Assembly: GCA_013146195.2 (NCBI GenBank)
Contig: CM028381.1
Location: 57,471,546-57,535,545, forward strand
DNA length: 64,000 bases
From: Codonopsis lanceolata
Taxonomy: Eukaryota; Streptophyta; Magnoliopsida; Asterales; Campanulaceae
Direction: 5' to 3'
A program made the translations under genes and the position numbers. Below the pieces are notes generated by a model. The model was given only the letters and a program-made list of their open reading frames with translations, ran no database searches and was not told where the DNA came from. Below are positions 23,957-34,815 of this stretch, piece after piece. The number at the start of each line of letters is the position of its first letter. Position 1 is the stretch's first letter.

Positions 23957-24345
23957 CACTACAACAAAAAAGAGCTTTTACAACGTTTTTAAAACATTGT
24001 AAAAGAGTATTCTAACGTTTTTTGAAAGCGTTGTTATAATAATTTGTCATAGCTCATTTTATTTCACAACGTTTCGAAAAACGTTGAAAAAAACGTTGTT
24101 TTTGTCCATCCACAATCCCTTGAATACTGTTAGACAACATTTTAAAAATGTTGTAAAAAACATAGCACAACTTTTCTGAAAATGTTCCAATAAATATAAG
24201 ACAACGTTTTAGTTAAAAACGTTGTAAAAAGTGATCATACTACAACATTTTCAAAAAAACATTGTAAAAAATGATTTTACAACGTTTTATGAAATGTTGC
24301 AGAAAAGTTTAGACAACGTTTTAAAAACGTTGTAAATGCTATTTC
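23957..24345 (+). repeat. CACTA terminal repeat and subterminal palindromic repeats, left end
   Basis: CACTACAACAAAAAAG is followed by at least seven variants of ACAACGTTTTTAAAACGTTGT, each near-palindromic. Such arrays are transposase-binding regions in CACTA elements. Confidence 0.75.
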
Positions 24346-24959
24346 TTATATAAAAAAATTCTGGTTCAATACATCATGTTCCGCTCTCACACCTACACTA
24401 GCCAATCGCATTTCAGCTATGACCCAAAATTACACCTACTTGATCATACACCCTATAGGATATGAATATGAAGCGATGAACCAAAATCATAAACCCTCAT
24501 AATCATGAGGTGCACGAAATCTTGAGCCTCTTGAAATATTATAAATAACAATAGCCTATTTATTTTCTAAGGATCGATAACAAGGAAATCTCAGATTGAA
24601 GTTTTGAATGCTCAAACAATTAGGGTTTTACGAGTGATACAAACTCAAACCTTGGTACTTTCAAGTCATAGTTCAGTCTTATCAAAGACGTGGGAGAGAA
24701 AGACAAGCTAATGAAATATATAAGTGGATACCAATACCACAATGGCTGAAAACAAAAAGACCAACAACAACTGCAATAATTTTATCATGCTTCGTCTTGG
24801 AAAGCAACTTTATCATCACATTCCTTCCACCAGCATCCAGAATTGTAGAGGTCAAAATAGCTCATATCTTGCTCATTGTGTCTTCATGCATGCTTATAAA
24901 GAATTATTTTCTCTAATTGCCACCTGAAAAAAGATTACTCATCACATGAGTTCAACATA

Positions 24960-26007
24960 ACTATATTTCCTTAGTTTCTCAATCAATCATTCTTCCTTCC
25001 TTTTGGCCTGGAGAGGAGAAAAAGAAGTCATTGAAGATCCAATACATTATATTAACAGCTTGTTTTATTTACAAAAGGAATACTACTAAAGACTTTCATG
25101 AGAATCCTTTGGGTGGGTAAGAGAGAGAAAAAAGTGGGTATTGTTAAAAGAGTAGTGATAGAGATTCCAGGTTTTTATCCCAGATTCTCATCTCAATCTA
25201 TGTGGTATAACATGCGATTGGTTAGACATCACATCACTTAATATGTGAAGCCATAGGTTAACCACTCATATGTTTGTCACCTAGATTGGGATGAGAAGTC
25301 GAGCTAAAAGGTTGGGATCCCTATCATGTTCCTTGTAAAATATATACATATAAATATATGTATATATAAAGGAGTTTTCAATGGTTATTTTCTCTTACTA
25401 ACCATTGATGATTACTATTTATATTATCCATTAGATAAAAAATAAGGGGTGAAATTTATTGATTAGTTGGATAATGCAGTTAATAGTTAGTAACCATCAA
25501 TGGTTAGTGGGAGAAAATAACCATTAAAACATATATATAAAACAGGAGATAACGAATTACAATGTTCCAACCTTTTCAAGTTTGTACCTAATTCTAATTT
25601 CTGGATTGGGGGAATTCATCTTTTTCGTTGCCTTGAGACGATAAAGCCTTAATTCCCTGATTTTGGCCTTTTTAGACATTTGTAGTTTCTTCTTCCCTGC
25701 TTTTGGATTCTCTGCATTTTCAATCTGTTTACCAATACTAAACCTGACAACATCTTTATCAGTTGTCAGCTCAATTGATGAATTACTCATGTGTCTAACA
25801 TGTTGCGATGACAAATGAAGGTATTGAGGCACATATATAGATGATTTGTGCAACAACAAAGTTTTAATTGGACATTCACATGATGTTCCTAAAATAGGTT
25901 CTTCTAACTTGTGGCCTTTCTGAAAGCAAGTGAAGAGGGGGGCCTTTGGCAACAATGAGAACTCTGAATATTCTTGATCTAGATGATGCCATCGCACTAG
26001 AGGATCC
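24960..26007 (-). pseudogene. CRM-domain protein gene fragment, left-arm copy
   Basis: The first captured exon is 26007-25572 on the minus strand, after an acceptor CTATTGCAG. It encodes the same plastid-CRM-protein N-terminal region as the right-arm copy, ending IRIRYKLEK just before a GT donor. The second exon starts at 25007 (CAG then GCCAAAAGG) but carries TGA where the right copy has TGG, a premature stop. About 45 bases in, it is cut by a deletion that joins it to sequence downstream of the serpin fragment. The CRM domain itself is therefore absent. A clear pseudogene. Confidence 0.85.
25371..25530. mobile_element. Foldback MITE, left-arm copy
   Basis: The ends are inverted repeats of about 45 bp: GGAGTTTTCAATGGTTATTT at the left and AAATAACCATTAAAAC at the right. 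AACCATTGATG and CATCAATGGTT pair inside. Flanks are TA-rich, so the target duplication cannot be resolved. Confidence 0.6.
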
Positions 26008-26495
26008 CTGCAATAGAGCATAAATAACCAAAAATCTTAACATAGCAAACTTTTTTTATTATGGAAGTTGACAAATTTCTAAACACGATAGCCTAACCAA
26101 TTCACTTGTTGGCAAATTCTCGACGAGAAATTTCTACTCTACAAATGTTAGCAGAAAGAGTTTCATAGAAGCTATACCAGTGCTACTGACTATTAGAGAT
26201 AGTTTTGGTTTAGTGGCCAAAAAAAAAAAAAACACCCTCCACTTCAATGTATTCCTCGATGATGGAGTTTTGCTAAAGAGGTCATAGTATTGGAGAAGCA
26301 ATGCATAAATGGTATTATAAGAAGCATTAACATACATATTTCTAAAATTCATGTTCGTACGTAGGTCTTACAAAGTTCATACGTCCATTGTCACCACCTA
26401 GATAACCATCTAATTTAAGTTGGGTCTTGGAATAGCTATTCCAAGCAATATGACTAGTCACAAGCAAATCATGGTTAATGACACTCAATAAGAAG

Positions 26496-26668
26496 CAAGG
26501 GCGGATCCAAGGGTTTGGCGCAGGGCCATGGCCCCTGCAAAATTTTGAGATTGCGTAAATTTTCTCTAGTTAAATATTAATATAAATTATAGAAATTAAT
26601 AGAAATTATAGTTTAGTGGTTTAACCCACTCAAAATGAAATACTTAATCCTTTCTGGATCCACCAATG
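26496..26668. mobile_element. hAT-type MITE, left-arm copy
   Basis: 173 bp. Ends are CAAGGGCGGATCC and GGATCCACCAATG (inverted). The flanking 8-mers ATAAGAAG and ATACGAAG differ at one base, fitting the 8-bp hAT target duplication. Confidence 0.75.
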
Positions 26669-27305
26669 ATACGAAGCTTGGGTTCCTCTAAATCCCCACA
26701 TATGTCAATATCAGTGCCCTTTAATGTGAACCGAAGGATGCAGACCTACCTTCACATTGTTTTGACTAGTATAACATAAACCCCAAACCTCAGTGATGAT
26801 TGTTTAAAGCTAAATCATGGTATCATTTAATCAACTCATAAGGTGAAAATGTATCATCCCGTTGTTACTATAACACCAAGTCTCACAAATAATTTTCACA
26901 AACAACTTACCTACAACTAAATCAGTTCATAAAAACTTTTGAGGGGACACTTCACTAGAAAGAGAGAAAATAGTGGTAAAACCCATCAAAACATCATGAG
27001 AACACTGAAATCATGTGACGGGAGTGAGGGAATTATCACCCGAAGGTACGGAGAGCGAAATTGTTGGAGATGATGTTGAAATAGCGGCGGCACAATCCTC
27101 TAATTAACATTGGGGTTGAAAGGCAGGCTAAAATTAGTTTAAGTAGGCCTGCCTTATCTTGACTAAACAATGTAAACGTAAAGGGAGGTTCACCGGCGAT
27201 TGCTTCAATTTTACTAATGGTGGTGGTGAACTGGTGGTTGTGACAACGGCGAGTCGGTGGTCGTTTTTTAGAGAAGGACGGGCCTTTGCAGAGTAACTAC
27301 TAACC

Positions 27306-27662
27306 AATAATAATTTATGCCTGTTAGTGTTATTGTATCATATGAAAGAAACTCTCAGCATGAGCACGGCTAAGAAGCCCAAATTAAATACAATCAAATA
27401 GTAGAGATCACGAGTAGATAGAAATGTGAAAACATTTTTTTAAAGTGTTTTTGTTTGGACAACATTTTTTTAAGAAAACGTTGTAGTCTGTTTTACACAA
27501 CAATTGTGTGTAAGTTGTTATATACCCGATCCAAAAAAAGGGCGGTATAATTTGGCGATCTAATTTTCCCCAAGCTATTTGCTATTTCAGAAGGTAGCAG
27601 ATTTAATTTCCCCCTCCACCCCACAAGAATATATATTTAACTTGGGTTGAGTTTCTTTCAAA
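27306..27662. other. Spacer next to the left arm, no gene
   Basis: Contains ACAACATTTTTTTAAG and AAACGTTGTAG near 27460-27490, reminiscent of the CACTA subterminal repeat but degenerate. The stretch GTAGCAG...TTTCCCCCTCC near 27594 resembles one near 38313 in the right arm. No coding sequence. Confidence 0.4.
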
Positions 27663-28557
27663 TCTATCTATATATATATTTAAAGTTGGTGAGGAGCACT
27701 ATGGTTGTACCACCTCACCACCTTTAGATAAATCTTCATTCTAAAGCATCCATGTGGAAAGTTTTAAAAACTTTTGGTTTCTAGCCATTAACTAATAATA
27801 ATACATAATAATAATCAATATGATAAGGAGTATTAGTATTAGTATATATAACTTCTTCTATTGTCAATAGTAGAAGACTTATATTTAAAAACTTTTACAA
27901 ATAACATTACTTCTAACCAATGTGGGATAAAACTCTTCAAGGTTAGATATTACTTCTAATGACTCACTTTTAATTAACATCATACTTTAAGCTTTGATAT
28001 CTTATTTATCCAAAACTTGATTTGTACAAATAAATATATCATTTCGATGTTCTTGACGAGTAGAACACATTTGCACAATTACTTTTGTCAACAAACAAAT
28101 GACATGTAAAGAAATTTGTGCCTCAACAATTTCTTTCACTAAAAACATTAATTTTTTAATAAGTATTATACTTTAACTATTGATAACTTATTCATCCAAA
28201 ACTCGATTTGGACAAATAAATATATCATTTCGATACTCTCACCGAGTAGAACACAATTGCGCAATTACCTTTACCAACAAACAAATAACAAGTAAAGAAA
28301 TTCGTGCCTCAAGTTGCACAATTTCTCTCACTAAAAATATTATTTTTTTAACAAGTATTATACTTTAAGTCTTGATATCTTATTATCCAAAACTCGATTT
28401 GAACAAATAAATATATCATTTTGATGCTCTCACCGAGTAGAATACATTTGCGTAATTACTTTCGTTAACAAACAAATGACACGTAAGAAAATTCGTGCCT
28501 CAAGTTGCACAATTTATTTCACTAAAAACACTATTTTTTCAACAATAGAAAAGATGT

Positions 28558-31102
28558 TGTGAGAACCCGAAACCTACTTGTATTACTTGTCTTCCATACA
28601 TGTTTAACATGATTAGAATATGTTTTTAACATGCTAGTAGTATCCCTAACATGATTGACTTGATTGCATTCCTTGATCGAACCGTAATTGCCGTATCGAA
28701 CGCCTATTGCCTTGCATGCTCTAGATTGACTTGTTTTTGCTTGGGATTTGATCTTTTGGACTTAGCCAAGACCTTGAGAGACATTTATCATTGTTATTAG
28801 GACCCTTGATACTCATTCTAATGCTTCTTTGAGTTGTTTATGCCTTGTACGCATTATACGTGCAAATCTGGACCTGTTTGACCTAAAGTATGGCCTGAGG
28901 AATCGTTCTACTCTGCCAACCGAACATTTTGGGCTTTGTTCGGCCACCATAACCGAACAAAATGATGGAAGTTCGGCCATCACAACCGAACAGAGCAGAA
29001 TTCCAGCAAAAGGTGATTTTCTGCAACATTTGGCTGATTACGATCTTACCCTTACTAAACCTCTACCATTAGTGACTTAAACCACTTGTATTAGAGTCTT
29101 ATTAGCCTAATCTAAGCCTAATTAAGATTTCTAAACCTATTTCTACCATTCATCAAGTGACATGTGGATTCCATTATCATTTAATCAAGCTGATCTCCAT
29201 TACTTCAGTTGGAGACTTCATATTACGACTCATTTCTTCCGCCTCGTCTTCTCTGGTCTAGGGCGAGCTTGTGTGTGAGAGTCTTGGTGAGATACGTGCG
29301 TGAGGGTTTGATTCCAAGAGATTTCAAGACCCGCTAACGATTCCGAGATCGCCGTTGCGTAGCCGCCGTCGGGTAGAGCGATTGTCACCGATCAGTTTTC
29401 GTGCTTCCGTCTTTTGCTTGGCTTGAGGTAAGCTATCAATTTCCCTTAGGTCCATGTTAGAGATAACATGCTACCCCTTCTTGCTTCCCTTCTCTCATGT
29501 CTAAATCGTTGCTCTCCTTGATTTCTACCATGATATTGGAGTATTCTTGAGAGTATGAAAATCTGGAAGTATAGACCATGAATGCAAATGTCGTGATTTG
29601 GACACTAAGCCTAGAAGTAAAAGTGTTCTACTCTATATTAGGAATAACTATTATTCTTGGGTCATAGACTTTCGACCATTATTTGGGAAAAATGTGATTC
29701 TAGGGTTCCATAAATTGGGGACTTGAATTTATTCTTGACTATGGTTGTTATTGGATTAATGACCTAGACTAATCAATGCGATAACTTAGAAAAGAGTTGG
29801 AAATGCAAATAGCATTTTAACTCTACAAGCTTGGATTTATAGAAATGACTCAACGGAGTCGACATTAGTGAGCTATTGAACAATACCGGCTCAATGATCG
29901 ATCCCTACGACGTTATTACATACGCTCCACTAGAAAACTAATTCTAGACTCTTGAAATGGATTGACTATCATGCTTGTATCTTTATGACATAATAAATGC
30001 ATACTTGATATATTGAGTTCGCTCTTGTCGAGCTCAATCTTGCTTGTTTATTGATGAGATTATATACTTGTCTTAAACGAGGACGCTCTTGTCGGACTCG
30101 TTCCATACTAACCATTGTTGAGTAAATACTACTTGGCATTGCATGAGTCCAGCTGACATACTTGATCTTGTCACACACGCCTCCACTGCCGGCCACAGTG
30201 GGGAAGAGCTCTCTTGGCCAACCAATACGCGACCATTGAGATTGACTTCATGTTTATCCCGAGAATATCCTCGGAAGATCGATGTATTATCACACCCATC
30301 GATTCATGCACGTCATGAAGGTGTCTGTTTTGCAGGTCTACGAAGCGGCCCAGCTCCATATCCTCACATTATGTGAACTATGTGCAATAATGTGCATCTC
30401 ATATGCTTGATCTACATGCTTGTATTATTGTCTTGCCTAACGTGTTGCATATTGCCATGTCATGCATGATTGATAGCTTACGAGTCATTATGACTTACCG
30501 TTCCCTCACTTCTTTTTTAGATCCTAGAGTCGGGACCTTCCGTTGAGGATCGCAGTGCTCGTATACTTTAGTTCTCTTTTGATCAGGCTCTTGCAGTCGA
30601 AGAGGTGGATTTAGAAGTCCTCTTATCTTCTTTTGTATTTTGCAAGGACGATGGGTATAAGCTAGTCATCTAGACTATGCTTGGGATTGTATAGATTTTG
30701 TACTCGTGTATTCCTGTTAGCTATTCGTAGTATTAACTCTTGTAGTATATATACTCCTTTGATGCTGGCAATTATGTTAGTCGTGCCTTGTATATCGTGT
30801 GTTGTTCACTACGCATAGACTTCCGCTGAGCATCCTATTAGCTCTTATTTATTTCCTTGTCATATTTATTGCTTAGCTTGGGTTCAGTGTCGCCGAAGAC
30901 TTGGATTATTGCTAACTGCTTATCGTGAAATGATTTTGAAAATTACCGACCTTTTGTGTCGAGTTCTCTTGCGACTGAAATGTTGCGTCACGTCAGTTTT
31001 AAAAATGTTTTGAGTCCTTGCATGTTCGTTCCTTTCTTGTCTTGTCTTGTTTGGCGCTTCGGCCTGCGGTTCCATCTCGGGTCCGGGGTCGGGGTCGCCA
31101 CA
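28558..31102 (+). mobile_element. Solo LTR of a Ty3/gypsy element, 2545 bp
   Basis: It begins TGTGAGAACCCGAAACC and ends GGGGTCGCCACA (TGTG/CACA ends). It is flanked on both sides by GATGT (28553-28557 and 31103-31107), a perfect 5-bp target duplication. Removing it restores the motif AATAGAAAAGATGTATCACA, which exists uninterrupted at 51872-51891 with a small variation. It is related to the LTR at 16273-20415 by a shared motif near the right end and a GAGGTAAG context. There is no internal region, so it is a product of LTR-LTR recombination. Open frames inside (28829, 30143 and others) are not genes. Confidence 0.92.
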
Positions 31103-31318
31103 GATGTATCACACATTGGTTAGAAATTGATGTTGGTTTTAAAAATTCTATTATTAAGTACCAATAGAAGAAATGCATCATACATTGGTTGGAAAGTGAT
31201 GTTGATTTTCAAAGTCACTAGAAAACAAAAGTTTTAAAGCTTCACATGGATGCTTTAGAATGAAGATTTATCCAAAGGTGGTGAGGTGGTACACAACCAT
31301 AGTGCTTTCACCAATTTA

Positions 31319-31389
<71 letters not shown>
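31319..31389. repeat. (TA)n microsatellite
   Basis: About 30 TA units with one interruption. Confidence 0.95.
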
Positions 31390-31391
<2 letters not shown>

Positions 31392-34160
31392 ACCATTATT
31401 ACCAATAGAAGATGTATATCTCACATTGGCTAAAAAATGATGTTTAATTTAAATTATTTTATACTATTACCAATAAAAGAGATGTAAAAAGAATGTGTTA
31501 TAGCCAATGTGTTAGAATATATAGATTGTTTAAAAAGAAAATATTAGATTTTAAAGTCTTTAGATTAAAGACTTTCACTTTTACAAGAGATGTATCTCAC
31601 ATGGTTACAAAATATTATACTATTATTACCAATAGAAGAGATGTATCGCATATTGGTTAGAAATTGATGTTTATATTAAAAATACTATTATTAATTACTA
31701 ATTGAAAAGATGTATCATACATTTGTAATAAAGTGATGTTTGTTTTCAAAGTTTTTTGATAAAAAACTTCTACCATTATTACCAATAGAAGATGTATATC
31801 TCACATTGGTTAAAAAATGATGTTGATTTTTAATTATTTTATTTTAGATTATATAAAAGACTTACTATTATTAGCAATATAAAATATATATACTTTTAGT
31901 TTTCTAAACATTAGCTAATAATAATACATAATAATAATCAATATGATAAGGGGTATTAGTATTAGTATATATAACTTCTTCTATTGTCAATAGTAGAAGA
32001 CTTATATTTAAAAAAAATTACAACTAACATTACTTCTAACCAATGTGAGATAAAACTCTTCAAGGTTAGATATTATTTCTAATGACTCACGTTTAACATC
32101 ATACTTTAAGCTTTGATATCTTATTCATCAAAAACTTGATTTGGACAAATAAATATATCATTTTGATGTTCTTGACGAGTAGAACACATTTGCACAATTA
32201 CTTTTGTCAACAAACAAATGATACGTAAAGAAATGTGTGCCTCAAGTTGCATAATTTCTTTCACAAAAAACACTAATTTTTTAATAAATATTATACTTTA
32301 ACTCTTGATATCTTATTAATCCAAAACTCGATTTGGATAAATAAATATATCATTTCGATACTCTCACCGAGTAGAACACATTTGAGCAATTACCTTCGCC
32401 AAAAAACAAATGACACGTAAAGAAATTCGTGCTTCAAGTTGTACAATTTCTCTCACTAAAAATACTAATTGTTTTAACAAGTATTATACTTTAAGTCTTT
32501 ATATCTTATTATCCAAAACTCGATTTGGAAAAAAAAATCATTTTGATGCTCTCACCGAGTAGAATACATTTGCGCAATTACCTTCGTCAACAAACAAATG
32601 ACACGTAAAGAAATTTGTGCCTCAAGTTGCATAATTTATTTCACTAAAAACACTATTTTTTCAACAATAGATGAGATATATCCCACATTGGTTAGAAATT
32701 GATGCTGGTTTTAAAAATTATATTATTAAGTACCAATAGAAAAAATATATCATACATTGGTTGGAAAGTGATGTTGATTTTCAAAGTCACTAGAAAACCA
32801 AAAGTTTTTAAAGCTTCCACATGGATGCTTTAGAATGAAGATTTATCCAAAGGTGGTGAGGTCGCAGAACCATAGAAAATGATTTTTACTTATACAAATT
32901 TGATAAAAGATTTTTACCATTATTACGATTAGAAGATTTATATCTCACATTGGCTAGAAAATGATATTGCGTTTAAATTATTTTATATTATTACCAATAA
33001 AAGAGATGTACAACATATTGTTTAAAAAGAAAATGTTAGATTTTAAAGTTTTTAGACTAAAGACTTTCACTTTTACAAGAGATGTATCTCACATAGTTAT
33101 AAAATATTTTACTATTATTACCAATAGAAGAGATGTATCACACACTGATTAGAAATTGATGTTTGTATTAATAATACTATTATTAATTACTAATTGAAAA
33201 GATGTAGCATACATTTGTTATAAAGTAATGTTGATTTTCAAAGTTTTTTGATAAAAAAACTTCTACCATTATTACCAATAGAAGATGTGTATCTTACATT
33301 GTTTAAAAATGAATTATGATTTTAAAAGTTTTTAACAAAATAATTTATAATATTATTATCAAGTTAAATATTATTTTTAAAAAGTCTTTAGATAAAAAAA
33401 TTACTATTATTATTAATATAAAATATATATCTCAAGTTAGCTAAAAACTTATATTAATTTTAAAAATATTTAGGTAAAAAAATCGTTTAATAGTATTAAT
33501 TCAACATCATCTCCAACAATTTTGCCGTTAGAGGTTAGTAGTTACTCTGCAAGGCCCGTCCTTCTCTGAAAAACGACCGCCGACTCGCCGTTGTCACAAC
33601 CACCTGTTCACCACCACCATTAGTAAAATTGAAGCAATCGCTGGTGAAACTCCCTTTACGTTCACATCAAGATAAGGCAGGCCTACTTAAACTAATTTTA
33701 GCCTGCCTTTCAACCCCAATGTTAATTAGAGGATTGTGCCGCCGCTATTTCACATCATCTCCAACAATTTCGCTCTCCGTACCTTCAGGTGATAATTCCC
33801 TCACTCCCGTCACATGATTTCAGTGTTCTCATGATGTTTTGATGGGTTTTACCACTATTTTCTCTCTTTCTAGTGAAGTTTCCCCTCAAAAGTTTTTATG
33901 AACTGATTTAGTTGTAGGTAAGGTGTTTGTGAAAATTATTTGTGAGACTTGGTGTTATAGTAACAACGGGATGATACATTTTCACCTTATGAGTTGATTA
34001 AATGATACCATGATTTAGCTTTAAACAATCATCACTGAGGTTTGGGGTTTATGTTATACTAGTCGAAACAATGTGAAGGTAGGTCTGCATCCTTCAGTTC
34101 ACATTTAAAGGGCACTGATATTGACATATGTGGGGATTTAGAGGAACCCAAGCTTCGAAT

Positions 34161-34333
34161 CATTGGTGGATCCAGAAAGGATTAAGTATTTCATTTTGAG
34201 TGGGTTAAACCACTAAATTATAATTTCTATTAATTTCTATAATTTATATTAATATTTAACTAGAGAAAATTTGTGTAATCTCAAAATTTTGCAGGGGCCA
34301 TGGCCCTACGCCAGACCCTTGGATCCGCCCCTG
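34161..34333. mobile_element. hAT-type MITE, right-arm copy
   Basis: Same element, inverted: CATTGGTGGATCCAG to GGATCCGCCCCTG, 173 bp. Flanking 8-mers CTTCGAAT and CTTCTTAT match at 6 of 8. Confidence 0.75.
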
Positions 34334-34815
34334 CTTCTTATTGAGTGTCATTAACCATGATTTGCTTGTGATTAGTCATATTGCTTGGAAAAGCTATTCC
34401 AAGGCCCAACTTAAATTAGATGGTTATCTAGGTGGTGACAATGGACTTATGAACTTTGTAAGACCTACGTACGAACATGAATTTTAGAAATATGTATGTT
34501 AATGCTTCTTATAATACCATTTATGCATTGCTTCTCCAATACTATGACCTCTTTTGCAAAACTCCATCATCGAGGAATACGTTGAAGTGTGGGGTTTTTT
34601 TTTTGGCCACTAAACCAAAACTATCTCTAATAGTCAGTAGCACTGGTATAGCTTCTATGAAACTCTTTCTGCTAACATTTGTAGAGTAGAAATTTACTGT
34701 CAGGAATTTGCCAACAAGTGAATTGGTGAGGCTATCGTGTTTAGAAATTTGTCAACTTCCATAATAAAAAAAGTTTGATATATTAAATTTTTTGGTTATT
34801 TATGCTCTATTGCAG

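Larger units (their letters stand above)
23957..27305 (-). repeat. Left arm of the large inverted repeat
   Basis: It is the reverse complement of the right arm (33533-40958) over its whole length, apart from a 4.2 kb deletion. Shared landmarks are the CACTA end, the transposon-flank region 24360-24720, CRM-gene exon sequence 25572-26007, a foldback MITE, a hAT MITE and a probable 5' flank up to 27305. The inner edge is GAGTAACTACTAACC. Confidence 0.9.
27663..33532 (+). mobile_element. Helitron-like element, copy 1, 3' end missing, interrupted by a solo LTR
   Basis: The left end reads A then TCTATCTATATATA, fitting a Helitron 5' TC terminus after A. The body is AT-rich and made of many degenerate 70-85 bp units around CCAATAGAAGAGATGTATC and CACATTGGTTAGAAA. 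An inverted pair about 90 bp long (GCACTATGGTTGTACCACCT near 27697, complement near 31285-31306) lies inside. The element matches 50551-53198 in the same orientation. Its 3' hairpin is absent, because sequence switches to the inverted-repeat arm near 33490-33532. Small open frames inside are chance. The Helitron call depends on copy 2. Confidence 0.5.

Noticed and set aside
28829..30376. Open frames inside the solo LTR
   Set aside because: They lie inside a defined LTR with matching target duplication and lack any motif.
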